Shown: piece by piece, positions 1 to 13,800 of the stretch
Layout: every line of letters begins with the position of its first letter
How positions within the stretch are numbered: the first letter of the stretch is position 1
Origin: Centropus unirufus
Lineage: Eukaryota; Chordata; Aves; Cuculiformes; Centropidae
NCBI GenBank assembly: GCA_013397695.1
Contig: VYZI01000287.1
Span: 600,522-664,521, forward strand
Direction: 5' to 3'
Length of the DNA stretch: 64,000 nucleotides
Program-made: the position numbers and the translations under genes
The notes under the pieces: model-generated
Seen by the model: the letters and a program-made list of their open reading frames with translations, nothing else
Databases searched by the model: none
What the model was told of the DNA's origin: nothing

Positions 1-95
1 AAGGAAAGGAAAGGAAAGGAAAGGAAAGGAAAGGAAAGGAAAGGAAAGGAAAGGAAAGGAAAGGAAAGGAAAGGAAAGGAAAGGAAAGGAAAGGA
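1..95. repeat. (AAGGA)19 pentanucleotide microsatellite
   Basis: Nineteen uninterrupted copies of AAGGA (purine-only on this strand) occupy the left edge, ending at the transition to CAATC. The array probably continues beyond position 1. No interruption is seen, which suggests a recent, length-variable locus. It lies within the long NOL4 intron. Confidence 0.99.
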
Positions 96-418
96 CAATC
101 TATATGAACATATCTGTATATCTTATTCTTGCCATGTGTCTAGTATAAAGGTTTTGGTGATATTTAGGCCTAAGAAATATTCAATAGCTTTTTCAGATGT
201 ATTAACTATCTTTTTTTTTCTCAGGGAATCAAAGAGTAACTGAGGGATTTTATCTCCTAAGGAGATACACTTGAAATCATGCAGTATTAGTAAGAAAGGA
301 GTGTAAAAATTAAATTCCATTTGCCCAAGGGGCCTCCTATTTGCCCATTTAGGAGGCTCCATTGCAGTTAGTTTGCACAAACTATTTATTACAGATATAT
401 ATATATATGTCTGTATAT
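96..418. other. Intronic DNA, no gene seen
   Basis: AT-rich intron sequence between the microsatellite and a CR1 copy. It contains a short (AT)7 run at 395-408 and nothing else recognisable. Confidence 0.7.
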
Positions 419-1340
419 CTCGATGAAGGGATTGAGTACTCCCTCAGTATGTTTGTAGATGACATTGAATTGAGCAGGAGTGTTGATCTGCTCAAGAGTA
501 GGAAGGCTCTACGGAGGGATGTAGAGCCTGGGTTGATGGGTTGAGGCCAATTGGACAAGGTTCAACAAGGCCAAGAGCCAAACCCTGCACTTGGGCCAAT
601 ACAAGCCCATGTAACACTACAGGACTGGGGAAAAGTGGCTGGAAAGACGCCCAGTGGAAAAGGACCTGGGGGTGATGGTGGATAGCCAGCTGAACACAAG
701 CCAGCAATGTGCCCAGGTGGCCGAGAAGGCCAACAACATCCCGGGTTGTATCAGAAATTGTGTGGCCATCAGGACCAGAAAGCAATCACGCCCCCATACC
801 CAGTATTGGTGAGGCTGCACCTCAAATACTGTGTTTAGTTTGGGGTTCTCACTACAAGGAGGACATTGAGATGCTGGAGGGCATCCAGAGAAGAGCAACA
901 AAGCTGGTGAAGGGTCTGAGCATCTTGGGCAGCTGAGAGAACTGGGGCTGTTTAGACTGGAGAAGAAGAGGCTGAAGGGAGACCTTATCACCCTCTACGA
1001 CTATCTGAAAAGGTTGTTGTGCAATGGGTGTTGGTCTTTTCTCCCAAGTGTTGGTCTTTTCTCTCCTCTCCAATAGGACGAGAAGAAAGGGACTCAAGTC
1101 ATGACAGAGGAGGTTTAGATTGGATATTAGAAAAAATCTCTTTAAGTAAAGAGTGGTGAAGAATTAGAACAGGCTACCTAGAGAACTGATGGAGTCACCA
1201 CCCCTGGAGGTGTTCAAAGAGCATACGGACATTGCACTTCGGGCTATGATTTAGTACACACGGTGGTGTTGGGCAGGCAGTTGGACTTATTGATCTTAGA
1301 TGTCTATACCAACTTTAATAATTCTTTGATACCATGATTT
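419..1340 (+). mobile_element. CR1 LINE fragment, 3' part of ORF2 plus tail (inactive)
   Basis: A 5'-truncated CR1 non-LTR retrotransposon in plus orientation. It opens within the reverse transcriptase palm: the translation near 420-460 reads DEGIEYSLSMFVDDIEL, where FVDD occupies the place of the FADD catalytic box usual in CR1. It continues through the conserved C-terminal region (RRATKLVKG near 890-915) and finishes with the family's 3' end near 1290-1340 (ACCAACTTTAATAATTCTTTGAT). Several frameshifts and stops break the frame. A 20-bp tandem duplication (1028-1047 and 1048-1066) adds another defect. It is a dead copy inserted in the NOL4 intron, antisense to the gene. Confidence 0.93.
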
Positions 1341-3510
1341 TCTACTTAAGGTAGCTATCATTTTGTCTTTCTCACATAATGTTGCATCTTCACAAAACCA
1401 CTAAATGAAAGAAATCTGCTAAGCCAAAATTGTTCAACTGAATCTTGGTGTGACCCCGTTCACACGCTGGTAAATAAAGTAAATAGTCATATGCACAATC
1501 AGAAAAGTCACTTCTTATTTGAAGGATAATCATATGCACTTATGCATGAAATCGACTGCTTTCAGATGGGCCTTTGTGCCTACGTGACTTTCACAACCTA
1601 AAATGATCACAAAAATAAAATTATGTACCACTTGTGTAGGTTTATAACCCAAATGCTATGTAGAGAATATCTGCTAAACATAATCTTGCATATATTTATG
1701 TACGCAAAGACAGAAAGCACAACACTCTCAACAGGCTGAACTTTTACTGTGCCACAGGATTTTAAAAAAGAACGGAAAGCCTACATAATCAAGGACAGAT
1801 TATTTGGATAAAACTGTGGAAATTAGTCCAAAGAGATCTGAGCACATGCAGGGAAGAACAGTAATGTAAAATGTGTGTGCCAGAGCAAACATCTCTCCCT
1901 TGGGGAAGAACTGCCAGCACACACTCATTGAAGCTATTCTTGACTGATAATCATAGCCTGAGCAGTTCAAAAAGAGTTTAAAATATTTGCAGCGAGGCAT
2001 TCATACTTTCAAAGAGTTCAGCAGATGATCTCTTGGCAGCCCGTGTCCAATAGCTGTCTATTCAGATAGGATGGTTGTTCATTATCAAATCATATCTTTC
2101 CCTAAGGGTGTTGCCAAACTTGTTAATGATAAGTTTGGCTGAACAACCTGGATAGCACTGGAAGCAAAATTCTGGAAGCAGTAACTTTGCAGAAACTCTG
2201 CCGTGTGCCAGCAGAGATAATCTGCCATTGCAAGGCTGGTTGTGCGACACAAAGAAAAGTGTTACGTATATTTTTCAAATACAAAAAAGAGCCTCGGGTG
2301 ACTTGGTTAATTTATTTACGAAGATTTTTTTTTTGCACTGCTGAGCAAACAGCTACAAATTGGAAACTAAGACGTGGGCTAGTTCCCACTATTTAACACT
2401 TCTCAGGATCTGAACATACTGTGGAAGTGCACTGTTTATTATTCTTCAATTTCTATCAAAACAGTATTTTCCATTCTCCTTCAAACCCAGGAACTATACT
2501 ACGTGTAAATGAGATGAGTTTACAGCTCAGATGATTCTTGACACAGCCTGCCAAGACAAACGTTCCTCCAAACAGCTAAAATTCTTGTTCCTTACCTTGC
2601 TCCTTCATAGCTTTCTCACTGCCAGAAGCTGGAGAGAGACAGACCTTTTGGACAACCTTCAGCTCTTCCTGTATGTTCCTGCTTATGGTCTCTTTGGAAA
2701 CAGAGCAGTGGGAAGCCACACAGTAGGGAACAGCATCATTTAGCCAAGTTTCTCTTATTGTAGCTAAGCAGACGAGTGCCTCTACCTTCATGAAAAGTCA
2801 ATATAGAGTAGTAAACTCAATGGAAATTTATTAAGTTTTAATCCCCTTCTGCATGTGTTTGAATTTGTCCTGAAATGGAATAAGATGGCTCAGAGTGCCA
2901 GCAGTTCCTATTTGAGAGCTAATAATGAAAACCTGAGTCTTCAAGGCAATTTCGGGGCTCAGTTGACCCTAGGGGACTGCAGTCCAAGGCAGACCCTGGG
3001 GGAGACTGAAGATCTGGAATCAGAATTCAAAGTGAAACTATCCATTACAGATTCTTCTACCAAAATCCTCTGTGTGTGGAAGGGCTCCTCAATACTTTTC
3101 AATTATGTAAAACTAGTTTGGTCTAAAGATGTGGATGTGCAATCAGAGACCTCGACAACAGTTAATACACACCTGGAACCTGTGTTCCAACTTTAATATC
3201 AAAGACATTTATTTTTTAAAATGAGGACTTTGAAGGGTTCATTGATGACCATGCGTAAAGCAAAGAAAAAAGGAATTCTCTGGTGTTTTTTTGTTTTGCC
3301 AAAGCTTGCCTGCATGGGATCTATATAGGTATAAGGGGAAACAAGTCATCATCCAAAATCCAAAAGGAAGGCCTCAGCTCTACTTTAAAAACATAAGCAT
3401 CTCACAGCTTCCCTTCAACTTTTTACATAATCATGTCATGCAGCCAGCAAACCTCCATCACTTCTGTTCACTCCCATGAGAGGAATATGACAGTAATATC
3501 CTCCCTCTTG
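1341..3510. other. Intronic DNA, no gene seen
   Basis: Non-repetitive AT-rich intron sequence. Open frames are short, up to 113 codons at 2855-3196 on the plus strand, with no recognisable protein similarity and no splice-linked partner. I see no RNA gene and no repeat beyond short T and A runs. Confidence 0.6.
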
Positions 3511-4745
3511 GAATCATAGGATCACTAGGTTGGAAAAGACCTCTGAGAGCCTTAAGTCCAAGCGTACCTGTCCACCACTAAACCAGATCCCTAAGCACCT
3601 CATCTCCCTGGCTTTTAAATACCTCCAGGGATGGTGATTCCACCACCTCCCTGGGCAGCCTCTGACAGCACTTGATGACTCATTCAGTGAAAATTTTTTC
3701 CCTAATGTCCAATCTGAACCTGCCCTGGCACAGCTTGAGGCCATTCCCCCTTGTCACTTGGGAGAAGAGACCAGCACCCACCTCTCCACACCCTCTTTTC
3801 AGACAGCTGTAGGCAGTGATGAGGTCTCCCCTCAGCCTCCTCTTCTCCAGGCTGAACAGCCCCAGCTCCCTCAGCTGCTTCTCATTATACTTTTCTCCAG
3901 CCCCTTCCCCAGCTTCGTTACTCTTCTCTGGACATGCCCCAGCCCCTCAGCATCCTTCTTGGAGTGAGGGGCCCAGAACTGAACAGGATTCCAGGTGCAG
4001 CCTCACCAGTGCCAAGTACAGGGGCAAAATCACCTCCCTGGCCCTGCTGGCCACGCTGTTTCTGATACAGGCCATTCTAGCTGGTCTTTAGCCCTTCTGA
4101 TTTTCTCCCTACATGATCTCACTTGATTCTTGTAGTCCTCCTGAGATGCCTGCTCCTTCTTCTTCTAAGATTTATAGACTTTCCTCTTTTTCTTGAGATC
4201 CATGCACATCTCTTTGCCCAACTGAGCTGCTTTTTTACCTCGCCAGCTCATTTTCTGGCACACAGAATAAGTTGAAGTCCCCCACTAGGACAAAAGCCAT
4301 GAATCGTGAGATTTCTCCCAGTTGTTTGTAAAATAACTCATCAACCTCTTCTTCCTGCCTAGGTAGCCTATAGCAGACTCCCACCACAATACCAGCCTTA
4401 CTGCCTGAGTTTTACCCATAAACACTCAGTTCTACCATCACCCTCAAGCTTAACGGTATCAAAACACACTCTAGCATAGAGGACTACCCCACCACCTCTC
4501 CTACCTTTCCTAACCATCCTGAAGATTTTATATCCAACCATAGAGACACTCCAGTTGTATGAGTCATCCCACCACAGCCCTCTGATGGTAATTAAGTCAC
4601 AGTCCCCTTGCCCTACAATAGCTTCTGGTTCCTCCTGTTTGTTGCCCACGCTGCGTGCTTTGGTGTACACACACTTCAGATGGGCTGTTAGTCCCATTGC
4701 ACTCCTAATGGGAATAGCCTTAATCCCCAAATGACTGTTCATTTT
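3511..4745 (-). mobile_element. CR1 LINE fragment retaining endonuclease part and 3' end, reverse transcriptase deleted
   Basis: A CR1 copy in minus orientation with an unusual composition. From its 5' side (4742 downwards) it encodes the start of the ORF2 AP-type endonuclease domain: KARSVGNKQEEPEAIVGQG, then a WWDDSYNWS motif, then GRRGGGVVLYARVCFD. Around 4380-4270 the translation resembles the later endonuclease segment ending in LVGDFN. From about 4260 to 4090 it jumps to the domain linker (KKRKVYKS, then [11 protein letters not shown]), so a block of about 100 codons is missing. Near 4075 it jumps again to the C-terminal RT region, skipping the catalytic core. The 3' tail at 3511-3540 is the standard CR1 end (GGAATCATAGGATCACTAGG). 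Internal deletions rather than simple 5' truncation shaped this copy, and it cannot be active. Confidence 0.93.
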
Positions 4746-6805
4746 CTATTATCTGACCCATCAGTGCTATTCACATCTTTGTCACTCGAAGTACTCACCC
4801 CCACTCCCTCTGAGGTGACACTCTGAAGGTTCTCACCAGTAAACGATCTCTCAGAGATGGGAGTGTCAAGTCTTCTTTACCTATTCACCAGAGTTTCTGG
4901 ACACATCACTTATTCCATCAGTAGGTTCCAGCATCAACCACAAATTTGACAACGCAATTTATTAAACCATGTGTTTTGGACTATTTTATTTTCTATCTTT
5001 CATAGTCTGCAAGCTATATTCTGGCCTTCAGTCAATATTTCTGGCCATTTGTGATACATCCATCTTCTAAATAATATATATTACTGCAAATCAAGGCAAC
5101 AGACATTCTTCTTCTGTCAAAGAACCATCTTTGCCTCAGTTCCCCTGCTCCACTGGTCTTCTGATTTAACTAGGGAGATTGGAGAGTAACCTTTCTGAGG
5201 TTTGCTATCTTTCCTAATAGCTTTAAACGTTCTAGATTAATGATGCTCTGAGTCACTGGAAATGGCTGTCATTCTTGTCATATGGATGGGCACATTTAAC
5301 AAAGATGGTACTATTCCTCAAAATCCTCCCAAGTGAAAATGCTACCTTTAGTATTACTACTTAGAACAATAAAACAACCGAATCGGGCCTTCAATTTAAA
5401 TGCACAGACAGACACCCCCAGATTGCTTTGAAAAAATATTCCACATGCAGAGGGTGGGTGGAAGAGGTGACAACATAATAAGGCACACCGTTTATGGCAT
5501 GTTACTGACTCCTTGGTGCTCCAAAACAGGCTTCGTTGTACTGAAATCAGGCAGTCGTTTAACACAAACATCTATGTGGTTACTCCACCATTTCAAGATG
5601 AGAATGGACAGCAGGTGGACATCAGCAGGTTTTATTTCCATTGCATTTTGGACTCATAAATTGTGCCTAATAAAGAAGTCAGCATCATATTTTTCATACT
5701 TATAGGGATGCACTGATGACTATCAACTATCACAGAAATCAATATTGGAGATAGAAAATGATAGCTGTTTTTAAACAAGGTCAGAACCTCACTTGCTATA
5801 AAGCAGTCGAGGCCCACTGAGAATAAGATGCAAGACATCTGAATTCACCTGCATTGACGTTTCCCTTTCACACACTGGCAAGCGATACTCTTTTAAACAG
5901 CTTCTTTATGGAGTGACCAGAAGAGAACTTGGAAATCTTCACCAAGAGCAGCACTTTCAAGGGCATAAATGGCAGAAGAGTGCTCTTTCTCCTGCTACCT
6001 CTCTGCCAGAGTTGGATGTCCAACTGCCACTTATGCCTCTGCCAGGGCCCTTACTACTGCATCTCTTCCTGTCTGATAGCCAACTCTTTGGAAAACTTTT
6101 TCCTGGCTGCTAAAATTGACTTTCTCTTCCCATACTCAGAAGCCAAGCCAGAAATCAGCATGAAGTTAGCTTACGTTTATATTTGCTCTACCCTAGTCTG
6201 TTTTCATGGAATTACATGCCTTTCAACCATTGGAATCCCTTCCTTTGTTACCGTTCTCCTCTGATACGACATAGACTCAACTGGCAGATAATCAGATATG
6301 AGTTATTGAGAAGTATTTAAGAATTCCTTAGGCTAAGAACTAAGGTTTACTATGCTTCTTTCCTGCCAAGACGCAAACCATTGAGACAAAAAAATCCCTT
6401 GGCATTCTTCCCCAGTAATCACACAAACTTGTGGATAACACTGCCCCTTACCACTTTGAAACCAATGCACAAAGGTTTTCACACCACAATCCATCTCCTT
6501 CCCCAGCTGTCTTAATGTTTAGATGATAACAGAAAAAACAGCCTTTTAACAATGAAGGCAGACAAAAGAAAGGTGGTAGTAGGGTAGTAGGAAGAATTGC
6601 CTCCTCATCGTCTTCAACTAAGAAGAATATCCAAATTTTAGGTTACTCAATCCACTCTTCAATTTAAGACCTTTCAAGATGCTATGCTATTGGCTGCCCA
6701 ACAGCCATGGCAGCAAAATAAATAATTTTCCACGCGTAACCCAGAAATCTCCTTTCTTTTTTGATGCAGACCTTGTAAGCTGGAGTGTATGAGTTCTTAC
6801 TACTG
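4746..6805. other. Intronic DNA, no gene seen
   Basis: Mostly unique intron sequence. The longest frame (5929-6264, plus, 111 codons) starts at an internal Met and looks cysteine- and leucine-rich by chance. It has no family resemblance and no splice-site context, so I do not call it a gene. Confidence 0.6.
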
Positions 6806-7810
6806 TAATCACAGAATCATAGGGTGGTTTGGGTTGGTAGGGACCTTTGAAGAACACCTAGTCTAACCTACCTGCCATGGGAGGGACATCCTTGATCAGG
6901 TTGCTCAAATTCTCATCCAACCTGGCCTTGAACACTTCCAATTATGGGGCACCTGTAAGTTCTCCGGGCAACGTGTGCTGATGTCTCACCACCCTCATCA
7001 TAAAAAAGTTTTCTTCCTGATGTCCAATCTAAAATCTACCTTTTTTTCAGTTTAGAACCACTGGCCCTTGTCTTGTCACTACAGGCCCTGGTAAAAAGTC
7101 TCTCTCCACCTTTTCTACAAGCCCTTTTTATATATTAAAAGGATGCATTAAGATCTCCTCAGAGTCTTAGTTTCTCCTAGCCGAACAACCCCAAGTCTCT
7201 CAGCCTTTAATCACAGAAGAGTTGTTCCATCCCTCTGATAATTTTTGCAGGTCTCCTCTGGGCCCATCCTAACAGCATCTTTCTTGTCCTGAAGGCTCCA
7301 GAGCTGGACAGCACTTCAGGTGGGTTGTCACAAGAGCAGAGAAGGAGGATCACATCCCTTGACCTGCCAGCCACGCTTCTTTTTATTGAACCCAGGATAC
7401 AATTGGCTTTCTGGGCTGCTACCAAACATTGCCAGCTCATGTCCAACTTTTCATTCACCATTATCTCCAAGTATTTCTCCACTCCCAGTTCACTTCTCTC
7501 TAGTCTGTACTGATGGTGCAAATTCTCTCAGTCCCGGTGCAGGACCTTGCACTTGAACTTGCTCCATCTCTTGAGGCTTGCAAGGGCCCACTTCTCAAGC
7601 CTGGATGGCAAATCTTCCCCCTAGTCAATCAACTGCACCACTCAATCTGATGTCATCTGCGAACTTGCTGAGGGTCCACTGAATACCACTATGTCATTGA
7701 TGAAGGTAGTAAGTAGCATTGGCCTGAGCATGTACTCTTGAGGGACACGAGTTATTACTGCTTTCCACTTGGACATTGAGCCATTGCCTATAACCCTGGA
7801 CGTGGCTAAT
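6806..7810 (-). mobile_element. CR1 LINE fragment (CR1-Y-like 3' end)
   Basis: A 5'-truncated CR1 in minus orientation. The 3' end at 6806-6870 (AATCACAGAATCATAGGGTG, then GGTTTGGGTTGGTAGGGACC) is the classic avian form. It can be followed through the gene's C-terminal region (PEVLSSSGAFRTRKMLLGW on the minus strand near 7290) to the segment near 7680-7800, which resembles the RT region around the 'final tidbits' of avian CR1-Y copies. The 5' boundary is uncertain and could reach about 7920. Frames are broken throughout. Confidence 0.9.
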
Positions 7811-10800
7811 GATTATCTTTAAGAATGAAAACACCTAAAGTGCCTTCAGGAGTCCATTTACTCACCAACACTATTTGTCAAGTCCACAACAGCCATATGT
7901 TCTCCATTCAGCCTCTGACCGGACCTGCAGAGCGCCAATGGGTAAAGTTCTGAAAGGAAGCACTTAAGATTGGCACTGTCCTGTATCAGGAAAATGCTGT
8001 GAAGGATGCAAAGTGCTTCACTCTGGTCTCATACATATAAACATATATATATGAAAAAATTATATGGAACCGACTTCTACAAGAGACAACCATCGAAATT
8101 TAACTTTTATGATGCTTCCATGAAGATCATGCTGCAAAGCTGTTGTAAACCTGCCCCACAGATTTAACTTGTAATATTCTGATAGGAGCTACAGACCCTG
8201 ACTTCCCCTGTTTCTTGCTGTTGCTCTTGTTGAAAACACAAGCTAGCTCAGATGGGGCGCACCTTGTGATTTGTTTGAAGCACATTCAAACCAAACCTTT
8301 TCCACCCACACCAAAACAATAAGAAAGCAAGAGATGCAAACTCTTTCGGCCTTGGAGCTTCAAGAGGTATTGGAGTGTATACTGCTCTAATTGATTTAGC
8401 CTCCTAAAAAATTTAGCCTCTTTAAAAATTCAGGCCCATGTTATTTCTGAAGTCTCTGCAACAGTCTCTGATTAGAGCATGGGAAAACTATCATCTGCCT
8501 AATAACAGATTTCCATGCCATAAAGCTCTACCCCTCTGCAGCAATCAGTTCACTGTACTTATAAATAGATGACTATAGAAAGAGATGTAGATATACGAGA
8601 AATACTGATTTATAAAAATAGCTATAAAAATTACAACTAGAAAATCTATTCATAGTAATAGATACTTCTGTGTACACTTGAATTAGCTTTGTGTTTATTC
8701 CTTATATGTAATGAAAAATAAAACAGAGCCAACATACAACCTAATCCTTACTTTATTTTAATAAATGATGCTGGAAGAAAAACCTTGTCAAGCTGGTAAG
8801 CTCAATCTCTGCTACTCCCTAAGCAGCCTTCCTAGCCCTATACTCTCTGGTATTTTTCCTCAGAACTGATTTTTGTTCACATCTGCCTGTACAGCCAGGA
8901 AGAAACAAATGGTAAGGCATCCACCACATGCTCAGATAGAAAAGCAGAAGTAACATTTTCCTGCCTTGAAGGGTGCTGGAGGGGGACAGGTCTCACTCTG
9001 AGCAGGTAGAAGTGTTCTGCCAATTGTTTCACTCAGGTTCAAGCTGTAGCTAATTGCAGTATTCCCATTAGGTAGTTGGATAGCATGGGAGACCAGATTT
9101 CTTCCTGACCCACAAGACAGGAATATCTTTAAAGAAACTCATTATTATTTATATAAATTCATTCTGCAAGGCAGGAACAGTTTGAAAACCAAATAGTTGT
9201 TTCCCTTCCATCTGTATACAAATTAACCGCCCCAGATATTAGTAGTCCTAACATCTGCTCTCTCCATCATACGTGTGCACTTGCTGATCAGTTAGGTTTG
9301 GGGTCTGCTCATGCCCAGGTGTTAGCCAGATCACATGGAACATGTGGTCCTACAAACTTCTTCGTCTAAGAAGCAATGGGTTATTGTCCTATTACAGGAT
9401 ACCAGTTTGGTGGGCCACATGCCTCATTTGGGACAGCCCTGTTGTCCTCCTCCCCGAAGCCATATTGCAGCATCCTCTTCTGTTCACAGAGGCTCATACC
9501 AAGCATCTACCAAAAAAAAAAAAGAAGGCAAATGCCCAGGAAGGCATCAAAGTCATCTTACAAAAAGAAAAAAACTGGAGGTACACTGGAAGGGTGTCCA
9601 AGAAACAGAAAAGACTAATAGGCTACCACCACCCAAGTAAATTAACCAGGCAGTAGAAGCTCCTCTGAAGAGAACCTGTTCTTCTGCATGGCCATGGTAG
9701 TGCTGGAGCTGCCTGTAAAAGGCTAGAAGGATGGGTTTTTTTCATGGTGAAGATTAGTTCTAGCATGTCCCTCCATTCTACCTCTCCTTTGCAAAGTGCC
9801 ATTTCAGTAAGCTTCTACTGAAATCAACAGTTTACAATGCCCACAGAGAGAATTAAGTTCAAGACTCACCACAGAACCCTCTTTCTTAAATTACCGTGGA
9901 AAAACTTGGCCAGGCTGTGATCTTACTCTTTGAAATCTACTCGTGCCACATGCCTTTTAATGCTGTCATCCTCCTGAGCAAGCAATTAGTGTGGGCCCTT
10001 TTTCCAGGCAGTGAATAGAAGCATGCTGCTGAGTAGCTGATTCCGAGAACAGAAAAATATTTGTCCTTGCTAACAGGCTTTACAACTTCCATGCTTTTAA
10101 TTAAAATGGGGCATATTTACAGAAGATATAACCATATGTGCAACTAAATGTCTGTGACTACAGACATATAGGAGTAATGAGGAATTATAGTCTGCTCCAG
10201 GAACTGAAGATGCACTGTTCCTAGACAGCACACATAACTAGGACAAAACTGCAACAACATAGCAGAAAGGCAAAAGGAAGATACAGGAAAACGGACAGCC
10301 TGGCTAACTCACTTTATATAAAGCTTAGCATCTCTGCATAAACTGCATTGATGGCTTAATTCAATAACCCATAGCAATTTCAGCACCTACATTAACTACT
10401 TCAGAATCCATTCAGCTGCCCAGAAACTGGTATGAAGACATGCAGGATAAAACCTTGTCTCCTCTGGAGTTTCTAGGAATTCCTACCAGAGATTTTAGTA
10501 AGGTGTTAGTTGCATTCGTATGTTTTCAACTTGATCACGCTGGAAAAAAATTCTAAATCCCAAGCCACTAAAAGTCAAAGTTCTTTCAAACTTCTGATAA
10601 AAAAACAGTCCTTGGAGAATTTATTTTTAAAAAGTTAACAATTAATTTTAGACAGATGTCCTACAAGATTTATGCAGCTCTCTAAACTATTCAAAGATGA
10701 TTTATCCGTTCTTTATGCACATTCAGGGAAGCCTTTTTAAAAGAGATTTGACAGCAATGGTTGCTTCTATTTACTTTCTACCTCCCTAGATCACCTGGTT

Positions 10801-13800
10801 CCTCTCACTATTTGTACCACCTCCTTTTGAAGAGTGCCCATTTCTCCTATTGCAGGCAATTCACATTAAGAGCTCCTACACGTCATAGTTCTGTCTCTTC
10901 ACCCTGTCTTTGACAGGCTGCAGCATCAGGTCTCTTCAGAGTAACCATCCAAGAGTCACTTAAACAGTGTGACGTAACAAATTCACTACACGCCATTGCC
11001 AATTAAGTCATTCAAATTTTAGTAAGCTTCATGTTTTGGTTCTTCTTGGAACAGTAACTTTGTGTAACTGAAATGTCATCTTGCTATTTTGTTTTTGCAG
11101 AGAAAAAAATAATCCCTGCCTGTATCTTCTAATTTCTTTTCCCATTAAAACCATAATGGCAGTTATCACTCCTAAGAATTTAGACTAGTCAGTTGATATC
11201 ATGGTTTTATTACAGTGTTTCTCGAAATACAAAATTAAATTTCTAATCAATTATTGCCTCAAAGTACCTATTACTGCCACCTTATTTAAAAGCCACTAGT
11301 GGACCAGATGCTTTATTCTGATTTATGATCTCATTTAATTCCCCTTGCCAATGTCTATGCTTATATGAAATGCAAGTTTCAGAGTACGAAAAATTAAACA
11401 CGAATGTATGAACTCCACCTTTCAGTCAGAAGTAACTGTTTGGCTTGCACGAGTTTAATAGTTTGTTTTTATCAGGGATTGAGGATGGTTATTAACTATT
11501 TTCTGCCTAGGGAACAGCTCTATCCAATGAACCATATGGGACATTGGGAGTGCCAGAAGTTCAAAAGAAGCAGTCACTAGCTCTCTCAGAGATCATTAAG
11601 CTGACTCCTTGATTCATTCCACAAGAAAGCAGGTTTGTGAGAACTCTGAAATTAAATTAAAGCACTGAGGAAGGACTTAAGACACAAAGACGCAACTAAC
11701 ACCGTAACCAGGAACTTCTCCAGCAGAGACAGGTCTCACTCAGGGCATACATTTCTGCAGAAGACCAATTCCAGCTGAAAGACTAGTACACTAATGATTT
11801 TTACATCTGATGGAAATGGACAAAATCTTCTTGGATGCCGACCTAAGGCATCAATTTCTCTTCATTTCTGTGCGCCTAAGTTTGAAATTTGTATATTATA
11901 TAAATTTGGATTCTTCCTTTACACTAAATTTCATCTGAATTATTCTAACAGTAATGCAAACCTTTACAACTGAGAGAACCTCAATTGTAAGATTGAGATT
12001 GGCTTCTCAGCATCACGCAGTACAACCCACAAAGGCAAGTGAATGGGGTGTGCTCCCCCCCATCTTTTCTCAGAGTGGGTTTGATTTGCTCCTAAAATGT
12101 GCCTGTCTTCTTCAGCAAGCAGGACTGCTCAGTGTCCACCTGGAATGCAGCAGTGAAGACTGCTTGAGCTTCAGGTTTCCCAGCAAGCTGTTGACCCATC
12201 CCCAAGTGCTAAACAAACTTATAAGAGATTGGCTGTATTTTAATCTGCGTTGATGCTAAATGCAATTGCTCTTGTATTGTTCTGTCTCCAGTCAACTTGG
12301 AAACCACCACTTCTGTCTTTCACACAAGACGCAGGCTATGAGCATTCACCAATAGCTGGAGGACAGCACCAGACTTCAGCCCATCCTGAAACTTTCAGAA
12401 TGATGATGACATTTCTTCCATCCTGTTATTAAGAAGGGCCAGAGACAGCTCACCCCTCGGCCTCAGGATAACAAATATGGTTACTATTTGGCAATTTTAA
12501 ATCAATTCTTTGAAAACTTCACTTCTCAGATCTCAGGAAATGACAGAAAATCACTTCCTATACATTAAATATTACAGAACTGTATAGTGCTGAAAAAGTA
12601 TACTTTCTTTTCATAATCAAAGTATTTGCATTTGATTAAAAAATTACTACTAATTTTAAACATTCAGCATTGCAAATATTTTATCAAACTAGAAACACTT
12701 TAAAGAAATTTCCATTTAAAATATATCTTTCACAAGACAGCCTAATGTCTCCAGGGAATTTCTTGTTCAGAAAAAAAAAATTAATAGCTTCCTTAATTAA
12801 AATATAACACAGTGAAGAATTAATGGCTAAATTTAATTTTCTTTAAAGCACATTGTTTTACATTCCTTTTACTGAAACAAAAGTGCTCTAATATATTATT
12901 CTATATTAACTGTAATAGAGAGGAAAAAAAAGGAGACACAACGCCTAGCATGCATTTTAATGGCAGTTATGAGAAAAACTCTACCTATACTGTAAAGAAG
13001 TAGATTAAATTAAATAAAGCAATCTGTGCACGTAGTCCCTGCTGAAGTCAACTGGTACACATAGAAGGATATACTGGGTAAAGTGTGTGCAGCGGAAAGC
13101 AAAGCCAAATCCCTTCACCAGAAGGCCCCTCCTTAATTTTGATGTTACAGAAAAATGGGAGGGAAAAGCCTGAATGATGCTAACACAAGGGAAAAGAACA
13201 AAGAAACTCAACCAAAACCAAACCAACAACTCAGTAAGCTTAGTTGCAAGGGCTTGCATACTGAGATCAAGAGCAAACTGGCTCCCTTTGGCACCTGGAT
13301 AAGGAGGAGGCAGCTTGGTTGTCTGGTATTGTCACCAAAGTGAAATATCTATTGACAGAGAAGCTGTACAACACCCATGCAACCCACAGAGCTGTTCTGA
13401 AGGTGCAAGCAGATACAGGTCTAAGGCTGGTCTTTTACACAGGAGTAGGCTTCATTTAGCACTAGATTGCTGATATAAAAAAAGAATGGCTATGAATAGG
13501 GTGAACGGTCTGCAAGCATTTTAGCTCTACTTGTGGAAAGATAATACTAATTTCTCAGCTATTATTGGCTGCAAGTATTCCCTGATGTAATTACGGAGTA
13601 ATAGCTGAGAACTTGATTGTAACCAACAGTTAGTAGTTTGCTGCTAACAAGGCAAACATGACAAACAATTTTGAGGCAATTATTGTCATTACAAGCCACA
13701 CTCGATTGTTCAAGGCAAGCATAATAGAAAGTGACAGTTGTGCAGCTGGGAGGGTGGTACGGGAAAAGGGATTGTCCCTGGTTGCAACAGCCCAGTCAGA

